Positions 8,453 through 16,845 of a stretch of DNA of 64,000 bases are shown here, one piece after another. The notes under the pieces were generated by a model. The model was not told the origin of the DNA and made no database searches. It saw only the letters and a program-made list of their open reading frames with translations. The stretch is from positions 1 through 64,000 of the forward strand of contig JBOGTC010000039.1 in the NCBI GenBank assembly GCA_050692055.1, given 5' to 3'. The translations under genes and the position numbers were made by a program. This stretch comes from JBOGTC01 sp050692055 (GTDB lineage: Bacteria; Chloroflexota; Limnocylindria; QHBO01). Within the stretch, counting starts at the first letter, position 1; each line of letters starts with the position of its first letter.

Positions 8453-8743
8453 ATGACGCAGCGTCGCCGGCTCGATCAGCTGACGGACCGATGGCGCGCC
8501 CGGCACGACGCCCGCCGTTCCGCCGCCACCGAGCGGCCGATGGCCGATCCGGAGCGCGAGACCCTGGCGCGCGAGGCGTTCCCTTACCACGAGCTGGCTC
8601 CCGCGGAGTACGTGGAGCGCCACGGCCACGACATGCCCGGCTTCACGTACGACGACGCTCGCTACGCCGATCCCGAGCTCGACGCCTGGCTGGCCGAGGT
8701 TGGCCGCCTGCTGCGGGAGCGCAGGATCGCCAATGACCGATGA
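8453..8743 (+). CDS. hypothetical protein
   Basis: 96-residue, strongly charged protein of no family that I recognise; Arg-rich N-terminus, then an acidic, aromatic middle (AFPYHELAPAEYVERHGHDMPGF). No membrane segment or signal. Support comes from a leaderless -10 box and from the ATGA overlap (8740-8743) with the following zincin gene, which implies co-translation and perhaps a shared function. Confidence 0.6.
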   Translation: MTQRRRLDQLTDRWRARHDARRSAATERPMADPERETLAREAFPYHELAPAEYVERHGHDMPGFTYDDARYADPELDAWLAEVGRLLRERRIANDR

Positions 8744-9378
8744 AGGCCTCCGCCGGAACTCCGCGCTGGGCGGTCGAGCTGACGGCGGCTGTCTGCGCCG
8801 ATGCGGAGATCGCGCCGCCCTCGCGCCTCCTCTGGCGTCGCCGCCGGGGCGAGCACTCGACCGGAGTCACGCGACGGGCGGAGGGCATCGTGGCCGTCCG
8901 TGCCGGCAGCGACGAGCTCGATCACCGTCTGACGCTCCTTCACGAGCTGGCTCATTGGCTGGTGCCGATACGACGCCGGGCGCGTGGCCGGCGCCGCCCT
9001 GAGCACCACGGCCGGGCATTCTACGCCATCGCGTTCGATCTCTACCTGCGCTACGGGCTCACGGCTCCGGAGGCGCTGGACCGCGAGTCATCGCGCTACC
9101 CGAGCTCGCTGCGCCATGCAGCTGCGCTGGGCATCGTGGGCGCCGCCGCGGCGCTGGCTCACCGGCGCACCACGTTGCGCGACCGCCCCCGCCGGAAGTG
9201 GCGCGTCCTCGTGCCCGAGCATGCCATCCGCCTGGAGCGGGATGGACGCTGGGCCGTGTGCGGCGTCTGCCGCCAGCGGATGGTGGGCCTGCACCTGCAA
9301 CGGGCGCGGCGATCGCGACGCCCGATGCGCCACGTGCTCATGACCGGTCACGGAACGATGGGTGAGCCCGGCGCCTGA
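8740..9378 (+). CDS. putative SprT/zincin-like metalloprotease
   Basis: 212 residues. LLHELAHWL is an HExxH zinc site, and about 20 residues later HHGRAFYAIAFDLYLRYG resembles the HGxxF helix carrying the third ligand in SprT-like and related small zincins. A C-terminal CGVCRQRM gives a possible CxxC zinc knuckle. No signal peptide, so probably cytoplasmic. Start at ATG 8740 overlaps the stop of the upstream gene. Substrate unknown; the family call rests on the motif, not on overall similarity. Confidence 0.6.
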   Translation: MKASAGTPRWAVELTAAVCADAEIAPPSRLLWRRRRGEHSTGVTRRAEGIVAVRAGSDELDHRLTLLHELAHWLVPIRRRARGRRRPEHHGRAFYAIAFDLYLRYGLTAPEALDRESSRYPSSLRHAAALGIVGAAAALAHRRTTLRDRPRRKWRVLVPEHAIRLERDGRWAVCGVCRQRMVGLHLQRARRSRRPMRHVLMTGHGTMGEPGA

Positions 9379-9456
9379 TGTGACGATCCCGGCACGGGGT
9401 GACGGTGACAAGTCGGCGTTTCCATCGGTAGATGGCGGAGCCGCGCCGCTCGCGAC

Positions 9457-10383
9457 TCAGGAGGCCGTGACCGCCACTCGCTCCCGCGCCATGGACGCTG
9501 CTCGACCGAGCTCCGCGACGGCCTCTGGCGTGTGCGGCCAGAGATGCACGATGAGATGCTCGATGTTCCGGTCGCGGTATCCGGCCAACGCCGTCGCGAC
9601 CTCCTCCGCATTGCCGCGCATCGCGCGCTTGGGCGCGCCGTCCACATCGCCGAGATGGGGGAAGACGACGAAGATCCCGGCCGTCAGCGTCAGCGTGGCG
9701 GGATCACGGCCAGCCTCGTCGAGCGCGGCTCGCAGCCGGCCGAGCCGCTCGTCGAGCTCCGAGGCATCACCCGGGTCGCCGTACCAGGCCGCGTTCCAGG
9801 CATCGGCATGGCGGGCGACCAGCTGCAGCATGCGCGGCTGCTTGCCGGCGATGAGGATCGGCGGACCATCCGGGCGCGGCCCGCGGGGCGTCAGGGCGGC
9901 ATCCGAGGCACGGTGCCACCGGCCGCTGAAGTCGGACCGGCCGGTGCGCAGCAGCGGCACGATGATGTTCAGGGCTTCCTCGAAGCGGCCGACGCGGTGG
10001 TCGAACGGGTAGCCAAAGGCGTCGAACTCCGGCTCGTGCCAGCCGCAGCCGAGGCCCAGGATCAGGCGCCCGCCGCTCACCTCGTCGAGCGTGGCGGCCA
10101 TCTTGGCGGTGAGCGCCGGGTTTCGGAAGGGAACAGCCAGCACCAGCGGCCCAATCTCGACGCGCTCGGTCACCGCAGCCACCGCCGTCAGGATGGTCCA
10201 GATCTCGTGGATGCCGGTCGTGCCCTCCTCGCCCGGGGAGCGGAACAGGAGGTGATCGGCGCCCCACACCGAGTCGAGAGCGTGCTCTTCGGCGGCGAGC
10301 GCCAGCGCACCCAGCTCCGCGAAGGACGGTGGGCGGCCGAGTTTCTCGTCCTCGCCCAGGGGCAGCATCAGTCCAATCTTCAT
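9457..10383 (-). CDS. LLM-class flavin/F420-dependent oxidoreductase
   Basis: 308-residue luciferase-like TIM-barrel oxidoreductase. MKIGLMLPLG strand, SVWGADHL, the conserved VSGGRLILGLGCGWHEPEFDAFG segment and PPILIAGKQPRML are typical of F420-dependent LLM enzymes; whether FMN or F420 is used cannot be told from sequence. Cytoplasmic. Divergent from the CoA-transferase with 53 bp between starts. The start is fixed by a TAGCAT box six bases upstream. Confidence 0.9.
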   Translation of the reverse strand: MKIGLMLPLGEDEKLGRPPSFAELGALALAAEEHALDSVWGADHLLFRSPGEEGTTGIHEIWTILTAVAAVTERVEIGPLVLAVPFRNPALTAKMAATLDEVSGGRLILGLGCGWHEPEFDAFGYPFDHRVGRFEEALNIIVPLLRTGRSDFSGRWHRASDAALTPRGPRPDGPPILIAGKQPRMLQLVARHADAWNAAWYGDPGDASELDERLGRLRAALDEAGRDPATLTLTAGIFVVFPHLGDVDGAPKRAMRGNAEEVATALAGYRDRNIEHLIVHLWPHTPEAVAELGRAASMARERVAVTAS

Positions 10384-10389
10384 CGGTCA

Positions 10390-10395
10390 ATGCTA
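10390..10395 (-). promoter_or_regulatory. leaderless-type -10 box (TAGCAT) of the LLM gene
   Basis: Minus-strand TAGCAT lies six bases before the ATG at 10383, with no Shine-Dalgarno sequence. Confidence 0.5.
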
Positions 10396-10420
10396 GCGGC
10401 GCGCAGCGCCGCCATCGGTC

Positions 10421-10426
10421 TAGGCT
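10421..10426 (+). promoter_or_regulatory. -10 box (TAGGCT) of the CoA-transferase gene
   Basis: TAGGCT, ten bases before ATG 10437; the leader would be absent or only a few bases long. Confidence 0.4.
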
Positions 10427-10436
10427 TGCCTGACTC

Positions 10437-11579
10437 ATGACCGATGCGCCGAACCTGCCCCTGGCGGGCGTCCGCGTGCTGGACTGCAGCCGGGTCCTCG
10501 CCGGGCCGTTCGCCACGATGCTGCTCGCGGACCTCGGCGCCGACGTCATCAAGATCGAGCCGCCCGACGGCGATGAGAGCCGAGCCTGGGGCCCGCCGTG
10601 GTGGGGCGATCCGGCGGATCGGCGCAGCGCCTACTTCGCAGCCGTGAACCGGAACAAGCGCAGCGTCGTGGTCGACCTGCGGACCGATGACGGTCGCGCC
10701 GTGCTGGACGGTCTCGCAGCGAGCGCGGATCTGCTGGTGCACAACTACCGACCGGGGACCGCGGAACGCCTGGGCCTGGGCACCGATGCGCTCGCCGCGC
10801 GCCACCCGCGCCTCATCGTCGCCAGCGTGGGCGGCTTTCCCGGAGCCGATGCGGAGCGCCCCGCCTACGACCTGCTGGCGCAGGCGGTGAGTGGCCTGAT
10901 GGCGGTGACGGGGGAGCCGGATCGGCCGCCGGTGAAGGTGGGCGTGGCCGTGCTCGACCTCATCGCCGGGCTGGAGTGCGCGGTGGGTGCTCTGGCGGTG
11001 CTGGCCGGGCGTGGACGGCGATCAGCCGCAGTCGCATCGGTCGAGGTCAGCCTGGTCGAGGCCGGCGTGACGTCGCTGATCAACGTGCTGGGCAACCATC
11101 TCGCCTCGGGCGTGGAGCCCGGCCGCCACGGCAGTGCCCATCCGAACATCGCGCCGTACCAGGCGTTCGCCGCCCGCGACGGCGAGCTCGTCATCGCGGT
11201 GGGCAACGACGCGCAGTTCACGCGCCTGCTCGGCGTCCTGGGCCTGGAGGATCCGGGTGGGCTGTACGCCGGAAATTCTGGTCGGCTGGCGCGCCGCGAG
11301 GAGCTCGTCGCCTGGCTGCGTGACGCCGTGGCACTGCGCGATCGCGACGAGCTCGTGGCTGCGCTCGCCGCCGCGGACGTGCCCGCCGGGCCAGTCAACA
11401 GCGTGGGCGAGGCGCTGGCCGCCATGGAGGCCGCGCATCCCGACGGCTGGGTCGAGGAGGGCGACGGCCTGCGGACCGCGCCGACCCCGATCCGGGTCGC
11501 TGGTCACCGACCGGCGATGCGCCTTCCACCTCCCCGGCTGGGCGAGCACACCGACGAGATCCTGAGAAGCGGGTGGTAG
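10437..11579 (+). CDS. CaiB/BaiF family (class III) CoA-transferase
   Basis: 380-residue enzyme moving CoA between carboxylic acids. The N-terminal LAGVRVLDCSRVLAGPFATMLLADLGADVIKIEPP block, NRNKRSVVVDL and HNYRPG are hallmark family motifs. Asp145 in AYDLLAQAVSGLM aligns with the catalytic aspartate of formyl-CoA transferase. Length is normal. Substrate unknown; the neighbouring LLM oxidoreductase may belong to the same catabolic route, which is only a guess. Confidence 0.92.
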   Translation: MTDAPNLPLAGVRVLDCSRVLAGPFATMLLADLGADVIKIEPPDGDESRAWGPPWWGDPADRRSAYFAAVNRNKRSVVVDLRTDDGRAVLDGLAASADLLVHNYRPGTAERLGLGTDALAARHPRLIVASVGGFPGADAERPAYDLLAQAVSGLMAVTGEPDRPPVKVGVAVLDLIAGLECAVGALAVLAGRGRRSAAVASVEVSLVEAGVTSLINVLGNHLASGVEPGRHGSAHPNIAPYQAFAARDGELVIAVGNDAQFTRLLGVLGLEDPGGLYAGNSGRLARREELVAWLRDAVALRDRDELVAALAAADVPAGPVNSVGEALAAMEAAHPDGWVEEGDGLRTAPTPIRVAGHRPAMRLPPPRLGEHTDEILRSGW

Positions 11580-11615
11580 GAGGACTCCTGCGCGCGCGGC
11601 GAGTCGGCCCGCTGG

Positions 11616-11711
11616 CTATGTCGGCGCTGCCACCAGCGACGAGAGGAGCGCGACCAGGATCGCGGCGACCACGAACGGAATCGCGATGAGCATGGAGCGG
11701 ACCAACTGCAT
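11616..11711 (-). CDS. small single-helix membrane peptide
   Basis: 31 residues (MQLVRSMLIAIPFVVAA start, then a continuous hydrophobic run ending SSLVAAPT). One transmembrane helix. It starts 3 bases after the stop of the 70-residue membrane protein and would be the last gene of the PspC operon. No clear Shine-Dalgarno sequence, so this remains a prediction from hydrophobic pattern and position. Confidence 0.45.
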   Translation of the reverse strand: MQLVRSMLIAIPFVVAAILVALLSSLVAAPT

Positions 11712-11714
11712 CGG

Positions 11715-11927
11715 TCAGGCGTCCGGCGGAGGCTCATTGGCGGGGCGGCTTCCGGAGGATCGCGCGGCCACGAGCAGCACCCCACCCAGGCCGATGGCCA
11801 CGGGCGGGCCGGCCCAGGCCATCGACACCGCCCCGATGCCGCCGGTGAGCAGGACCAGGCCGATGGCGGAGAAGAGCAGGCCAAATGCCAGCGAGAGCAG
11901 GTCGGCCGCGTGGCGGGCCATCGTCAT
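11715..11927 (-). CDS. small two-helix membrane protein
   Basis: 70 residues with two hydrophobic helices (LLSLAFGLLFSAIGLVLL and a second ending GGVLLVAA) and a polar Pro-rich tail. Family unknown. Its ATG overlaps the stop of the PspC gene by four bases, so it is translated with it and probably belongs to the same envelope function. Confidence 0.7.
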   Translation of the reverse strand: MTMARHAADLLSLAFGLLFSAIGLVLLTGGIGAVSMAWAGPPVAIGLGGVLLVAARSSGSRPANEPPPDA

Positions 11928-13084
11928 CGGCCTCCCAACGGGCCACCCTCGACGATGAGCTCACCGATCCCGGTCTCCAGATCCAGGTCGAACGCGGGGC
12001 CCTCGCTGCCGTCGCGGACGTAGCGGTCCGCCAGAGCGGTTCCGGCATGGCGCGTGCCCAGCACGAGCATGTCTCCGGCGCCCACCCGGGCATCGACCCG
12101 GATGGCGGCGTCGACCGGCAGGATCACCCGCAGCTGGCCGAGCGCCACGCTCACGGCGACCAGGATCGGCTCACCGGTGGCTTCCACGGCCGTGAGGTCC
12201 AGCACGACGCGCCCACCGACCAGTCGGTACGCATCTCGCAGCTCGGCGGCGTTGGCCGGCGCGAAGCGATGGTCGCCGACGCCCCCCTCGATCGGCGCGG
12301 TCACGAAGCTGGCGACGACGGCGAACGGCAGCAACAGCAGCCCGCGCAGAATCAGCAGGCGCGCCCGTCCCCACCAGGTACCGATCACCAGGCCGATGCC
12401 GAGCACGCCCAGCGCGACGCCGAAGAACTGCCCCGGATCCGCCTCGATGCCGAGGATGGTGGTAGCGAGCGCCAGCAGGCCAACGGCACCGAGCATTGCG
12501 CCGAGGACGTACTCGCCCAACGGCGAGGGAGGTCGCTGTTCGCGGCGCCTGGCCGGTGCAGCCGGCAGCGTCGCCGCCGCCGCGGTCGAGGCCGCCGGGC
12601 GGACGGGCTGAGCCACCGGCTGAGAGGTCGCGGCCATGGGTCGCTCGCCCTGCCGCAGCAGGGCAACGCCGGCCACGATGACCACGAATGCGACCGCCGC
12701 GGTGGGAACGAAGCTCCCCACGATCGCATTGTTCAATGCGGCGATGATCAGCACTCCCCCGATGAGGAGCAGCAGGACCGCGGCGAGACGGCTGGGGCTG
12801 AGGCCGAGCCGCGCGAGGGCCTGCTCGGCGATCGACTCGTCGCGCTCCTCGTTCGGCAGCAAGAGCCACGCGCCGACGTAGAGCACCAGCCCAAGGCCGC
12901 CGAAGACCATGAGGCCAACGAAGGCGATCCGGATCAGCAGCGGGTCGACGTTGAGGAAGTCGCCCAGGCCGCCGGCGACACCGGCGATGACCCGATCCGT
13001 GGAGCGGCGACGCAGCACACGCCCGGTCGGAGTCGACGAGGCCGTTCCGGCCGCCCGTGTGGAATCGGTCTGCTCGGTCGTCAT
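11924..13084 (-). CDS. PspC-domain membrane protein with LiaF-like C-terminus
   Basis: 386 residues. An N-terminal PspC domain (about 22-85: RRSTDRVIAGVAGGLGDFLN then a helix) is followed by several hydrophobic helices (about residues 95-255), a cytoplasmic-type Ala/Pro linker in the middle, and a C-terminal beta-rich region with GGRVVLDL and GIGELIVEGG, similar to the LiaF/DUF2154 domain. Such proteins sense envelope stress and modulate a LuxR two-component pair; here the divergent PspC-kinase and regulator, 133 bp away, are the obvious partners. Function is inferred from the architecture. Confidence 0.82.
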   Translation of the reverse strand: MTTEQTDSTRAAGTASSTPTGRVLRRRSTDRVIAGVAGGLGDFLNVDPLLIRIAFVGLMVFGGLGLVLYVGAWLLLPNEERDESIAEQALARLGLSPSRLAAVLLLLIGGVLIIAALNNAIVGSFVPTAAVAFVVIVAGVALLRQGERPMAATSQPVAQPVRPAASTAAAATLPAAPARRREQRPPSPLGEYVLGAMLGAVGLLALATTILGIEADPGQFFGVALGVLGIGLVIGTWWGRARLLILRGLLLLPFAVVASFVTAPIEGGVGDHRFAPANAAELRDAYRLVGGRVVLDLTAVEATGEPILVAVSVALGQLRVILPVDAAIRVDARVGAGDMLVLGTRHAGTALADRYVRDGSEGPAFDLDLETGIGELIVEGGPLGGR

Positions 13085-13217
13085 CGGTCCTCATCATCCG
13101 TCGCGGCGCGGCGTGCTGACCATCGGGGAGAACCCCTGCTCGACCCTGAGTCGCGGCTCCCCAGGTCCAGGTCTTCACCCATCGTGCCGCGCGTGGCCGG
13201 TGTGCGAACATGCCTTC

Positions 13218-14474
13218 ATGGCGCAGGTCAACGTCCGGCGAGGGCCCGCCGACCCGGCGGCGTCGCGCGGCGGCGTGCGCTCACGGCTCGAACGCAGCGC
13301 GACCGATCGCGTCATCGCCGGCGTCGCCGGCGGCATCGCTCGGCACCTCGGCATCGGTCCGCTCTTCGTGCGGATCGGGTTCATCGGCCTCTCGTTCGCG
13401 TTGGGGTTCGGCGTGGTCGTCTATCTGCTGACCTGGCTGCTTGCGCCGCTCGAGGAGGCCGGCGCGGACGACGTCCCGGCTCGCCGCGTCATTGCGCCCA
13501 CGAGGAGCCAGATCCTGGGGATCGCCCTGGTGGCGGGAGGGCTCCTCGTGCTGCTCTGGATCTCAGGCTTCTGGTTCGGCGGCGACCTCGGGTGGCCGGT
13601 CGTGCTCGCCGCCGTGGGCTTCGCGATCCTCTGGGCGCGTAGCAGCGAAGATGGCGGCGGACGCTGGACGCTCTCGAGTCTGGGCACGCCACTGGAGTCC
13701 GTCGTCGGCGGAAGGGTGTCGCTGCCGCGGATCGCGATGGGCAGCATCCTGATCCTGGCCGGCATGACGGTCTTTCTCGCCACCAACACCACGCTCGCCG
13801 CGGCGGGCAACATGCTGCTGGCGGTGATCGTGGCCATCGGCGGCCTGGCCCTCATCCTGGGCCCATGGGTCTGGAGCATGGGCCGCGAGTTGGTCGAGGA
13901 GCGCAGCACCAGGGTCCGTTCCGAGGCGCGGGCCGAGATGGCCGCTCATCTCCACGATTCGGTGCTGCAGACGCTGGCCCTGATCCAGCGCTCGAAGATG
14001 CCGCGGGAGATGGTGAGCCTGGCGCGAACGCAGGAGCGCGAGCTGCGAGCCTGGCTGTACGGACGCGCGCCCACGCTGGCCGGCGTGCGGCTGCGCGATG
14101 CGATCGATGCGATGGCCGGCCGCATCGAGCGGCAGCACCAGGTGAGCGTCGAGGCGGTGGTCGTCGGTGATGCCGACCTGGATGACCACCTGCGGGCGCT
14201 GGTCAACGCGTGTGCCGAGGCCGTCGCCAATGCCGCCCGGCACTCGGGCACCACGGCCTTCTCGGTCTATGTCGAGGTCGAGGAGGACGCTGTCAGCGCG
14301 TTCGTTCGAGACCACGGCGCCGGGTTCGATCCGTCGGCGGTTCCTGGCGATCGGCGCGGCATCGCGGATTCGATCGTCGGTCGGATGGAGCGCCGAGGCG
14401 GCACCGCGCACGTGCACAGCCGTCCCGGCGCCGGAACCGAGGTGGTCCTGCAGCTGCCGCGGTTACCCTCATGA
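13218..14474 (+). CDS. PspC-domain sensor histidine kinase
   Basis: 418 residues: PspC domain (about 25-85, ERSATDRVIAGVAGGIARHLG), further membrane helices to about residue 215, then a HisKA_3 dimerisation helix with His246 in HLHDSVLQTL, and a HATPase domain with NACAEAVANAARHSG, DHGAGFD and RRGIADSIVGRM. It resembles LiaS/NarL-family kinases that read envelope stress through PspC. ATG 13218 is the first start after the divergent promoter region; the frame is open further upstream. Overlaps the response-regulator gene by ATGA. Confidence 0.9.
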   Translation: MAQVNVRRGPADPAASRGGVRSRLERSATDRVIAGVAGGIARHLGIGPLFVRIGFIGLSFALGFGVVVYLLTWLLAPLEEAGADDVPARRVIAPTRSQILGIALVAGGLLVLLWISGFWFGGDLGWPVVLAAVGFAILWARSSEDGGGRWTLSSLGTPLESVVGGRVSLPRIAMGSILILAGMTVFLATNTTLAAAGNMLLAVIVAIGGLALILGPWVWSMGRELVEERSTRVRSEARAEMAAHLHDSVLQTLALIQRSKMPREMVSLARTQERELRAWLYGRAPTLAGVRLRDAIDAMAGRIERQHQVSVEAVVVGDADLDDHLRALVNACAEAVANAARHSGTTAFSVYVEVEEDAVSAFVRDHGAGFDPSAVPGDRRGIADSIVGRMERRGGTAHVHSRPGAGTEVVLQLPRLPS

Positions 14475-15106
14475 CGGCGCGCGTCTTCGTGGTGGACGAC
14501 CACGAGCTGTTCCGCTCGGGCGTCCGACTGGAGCTCGGGCGCGACCTGGAGATCGTCGGCGACGCCGGATCGGTCGAGGAGGCCGTGCCGGCCATCCTGG
14601 AGCGGGAGCCCGATGTCGTGCTCCTTGACGTGCACATGGCCGGCGGCGGCGGTCGTGCCGTGATCGAGACGGTGCGCGCCGAGCGGCCGGACGTGCGGTT
14701 CCTGGCGCTCTCGGTCTCGGATGCGGCCGAGGACGTGATCGGCATCATCCGCGCCGGGGCCCGAGGCTACGTCACGAAGTCCATCTCGGCCGAGGAGCTC
14801 GCGCTGGCGGTGCGCCGCATCCATGACGGCGACGCCGTCTTCTCACCGCGCCTCGCGGGGTTTGTGCTGGATGCCTTCGCCGGGGAGGCGCCCCAGCCGC
14901 TCGACCCGGAGCTCGACCTCCTGAGTCGCCGCGAGCGCGAGGTGCTGCGCTACATCGCGCGCGGCTACGCCTACAAGGAGGTCGCGCACGAGCTCCACAT
15001 CTCCATCAAGACGGTCGAGACGCACGTATCGGCGGTGCTGCGCAAGCTCCAGCTCTCGAACCGATACGAGCTGACGCGCTGGGCCGCCGACCGTCGACTG
15101 GTGTGA
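14471..15106 (+). CDS. NarL/LuxR-family response regulator
   Basis: 211 residues: receiver domain with DD10-11, phospho-acceptor Asp53 (VVLLDVHM) and Lys103 (YVTKS), followed by a LuxR helix-turn-helix (about 148-205, LSRREREVLRYIARGYAYKEVAHELHI). Cognate partner of the PspC-kinase, with which it shares an ATGA overlap. Likely controls the divergent PspC operon, its own operon, or both. The stop codon is four bases from the CCA end of the convergent tRNA gene. Confidence 0.93.
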   Translation: MTARVFVVDDHELFRSGVRLELGRDLEIVGDAGSVEEAVPAILEREPDVVLLDVHMAGGGGRAVIETVRAERPDVRFLALSVSDAAEDVIGIIRAGARGYVTKSISAEELALAVRRIHDGDAVFSPRLAGFVLDAFAGEAPQPLDPELDLLSRREREVLRYIARGYAYKEVAHELHISIKTVETHVSAVLRKLQLSNRYELTRWAADRRLV

Positions 15107-15109
15107 GGT

Positions 15110-15185
15110 TGGAGCGGGAGACGGGGATCGAACCCGCGACATTCAGCTTGGAAGGCTGACGCTCTGCCAACTGAGCTACTCCCGC
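15110..15185 (-). tRNA. tRNA-Gly (UCC), CCA encoded
   Basis: Cloverleaf on the minus strand: acceptor GCGGGAG/CTCCCGC, D-arm with AGCTCAGTTGGCAGAGC, anticodon stem TCAGC/GCTGA around loop CTTCCAA (anticodon TCC), T-arm with GGTTCGATCC. Discriminator T at 15113 is followed by a genomically encoded CCA (15110-15112). Confidence 0.97.
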
Positions 15186-15193
15186 GCAGCATC

Positions 15194-15199
15194 AGGATA
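15194..15199 (-). promoter_or_regulatory. -10 box (TATCCT) of tRNA-Gly
   Basis: Minus-strand TATCCT ends eight bases before the first tRNA base, so processing at the 5' end would remove almost nothing. No strong -35. Confidence 0.4.
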
Positions 15200-15267
15200 C
15201 GCGATCGCCTCGTTCTGGAGGCGCTCGCAGCCAGCTGCGTGTTACGGCGCTGCTTGGCAGCGACCGG

Positions 15268-16845
15268 TCAGCAGCCGGCCGTGCTCGGCCGATTCGAGGC
15301 GTTCGGGTCGCCGTAGGGGGCCACGAACACGATCATCTCGCCGGATGGGCCGAGCGAGGCATCGGTGATGACGCCGTCCGGCGGCAGGACGTGGACCTCG
15401 CTCACACCCCGGGCCGGCGCAGTGGTGATCTCGAGCCGCCACGACAGCCGCAGGTGGCCGCGCGCCTTGAGCTCGACCTCCGCCTCGGACGGCTGGAGCT
15501 CCTCGATCCTGCTGCAGTGCAGAGCCTGACCGGGTCCGAAGGCGGAGAACTGCGGCGCGGCCGGCGCGTCAGGGTCGGCGCCGCACAGCACCTGCGCCAC
15601 CGAGCAGCTCACCCAGGCGGTATGGACCGAGGGGATCTCGACGACCGGCGTGCCCGACAGGTCGATCTCGAGCGTGCCCCCGCCGTCCAGGACGCTGAGA
15701 CGGCGGCCGTCGGGAGAGAAGCGCGGCCGGAGGCCGTCGGCCACGCGGGCGACCGCGCCATCGGCCACCGTCATGACGAAGACGCCGTCGTCACCGCGGT
15801 CGAAGGCGATGCGGCTGGCGTCGGGACTGACGTCGACGCTGCCTGCATCCTCGATCGTGGCGAGCACGGCATCGGTCTCAGCGACGCGGTGGATGACGGT
15901 CGCGTCGTCCGCATCGGTGCGATAGGCGACCGATCCGTCGGCCAGCGGCACCGGCCCGTAGGCGTCGGTCGAGGGGCTGACCGCGAGCGCCGAGCCATCG
16001 GCCGGGTCGATCACCACCACCATCGAGACCGATGGGGAGACCGGCTCGTCGACCGCGGTGCCGACCAGCGTGCCGTCGCGCCCGTAGCGCAGGCCGGAAC
16101 CGAAGCGCAGCTCCTCGCCATCAACGTCCACCGAGCGCGCCAGCCGCGTCGGCTCGGTGCCCATCACGTCGATGCGCCATAGCGCGCCATTGCCGTCAGT
16201 GGCCATGAGCGTGGTGCCGTCGGGGGCGAACGCGGCGGCCAGCGTGGCAGGGCCATCCGGGCCGGGCAGCTCGATCTCGACGGCGCTGCCATCTGCGCGC
16301 AGCTGGAGCGGTCCGCTGTCGAGTCCCGGCCGGCTCACGCTGGCGCTGAGCGCGCCGCCGCCGCCGATGTCGAGCAGGCGACCGGCCTCATCGAACGGCT
16401 CGAGCGCGGTCGAGCTCTGGGGCAGCGCGGCCGGCACGACTGCCTGCCAGGCCAGCTCCGGGGACGCGCCACCGCCCAGACCGAGGCCCTCCCCGCCGGG
16501 GCGTGGCGCTTCGGGGCCGAACCCGACCGGCGCCAGGCGGAGCCCGCCGAGTGTCAGCACCGCGGCGACCAGCACGGTCAGCACCGCGCCGGCGACGGGA
16601 AGCGCCAGTGCCGGGCTCCAGCGCCAGGGGCGCCTGCCCGGCAGCAGCAGCGGGTCGCTGCCCAGCGGCTCGCTGACCAGGCCGCGGCCGACTCGCGCCA
16701 GCGACCCGTCGAACTCGCGCATCCAGCTCGCGATGGCGCCGCACTCGGCGCACGCGTCGAGGTGCGGATCGCGCAGCGTGGCCTCACTGCGCCGCGGGTC
16801 GAGCAGCCCGTCCCAGGTGCGGGCGGTGCGCCGGCAATGGCTCAT
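15268..16845 (-). CDS. anti-sigma factor with zinc-binding N-terminus and exported TolB-like propeller
   Basis: 525 residues. The N-terminal 60 carry HLDACAEC (HxxxCxxC), the ZAS zinc motif of anti-sigma factors. A membrane helix (about 100-125, LALPVAGAVLTVLVAAVLTLGGL) leads to a long exported domain with repeated propeller strands (FAPDGTTL, VSPDASRIAFD, FSPDGRRLSVLDG). It should hold the ECF sigma factor encoded just upstream until the outer domain senses something. ATG 16845 is used because it overlaps the sigma stop as ATGA; the longer frame to 17142 runs inside the sigma gene. Confidence 0.83.
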   Translation of the reverse strand: MSHCRRTARTWDGLLDPRRSEATLRDPHLDACAECGAIASWMREFDGSLARVGRGLVSEPLGSDPLLLPGRRPWRWSPALALPVAGAVLTVLVAAVLTLGGLRLAPVGFGPEAPRPGGEGLGLGGGASPELAWQAVVPAALPQSSTALEPFDEAGRLLDIGGGGALSASVSRPGLDSGPLQLRADGSAVEIELPGPDGPATLAAAFAPDGTTLMATDGNGALWRIDVMGTEPTRLARSVDVDGEELRFGSGLRYGRDGTLVGTAVDEPVSPSVSMVVVIDPADGSALAVSPSTDAYGPVPLADGSVAYRTDADDATVIHRVAETDAVLATIEDAGSVDVSPDASRIAFDRGDDGVFVMTVADGAVARVADGLRPRFSPDGRRLSVLDGGGTLEIDLSGTPVVEIPSVHTAWVSCSVAQVLCGADPDAPAAPQFSAFGPGQALHCSRIEELQPSEAEVELKARGHLRLSWRLEITTAPARGVSEVHVLPPDGVITDASLGPSGEMIVFVAPYGDPNASNRPSTAGC

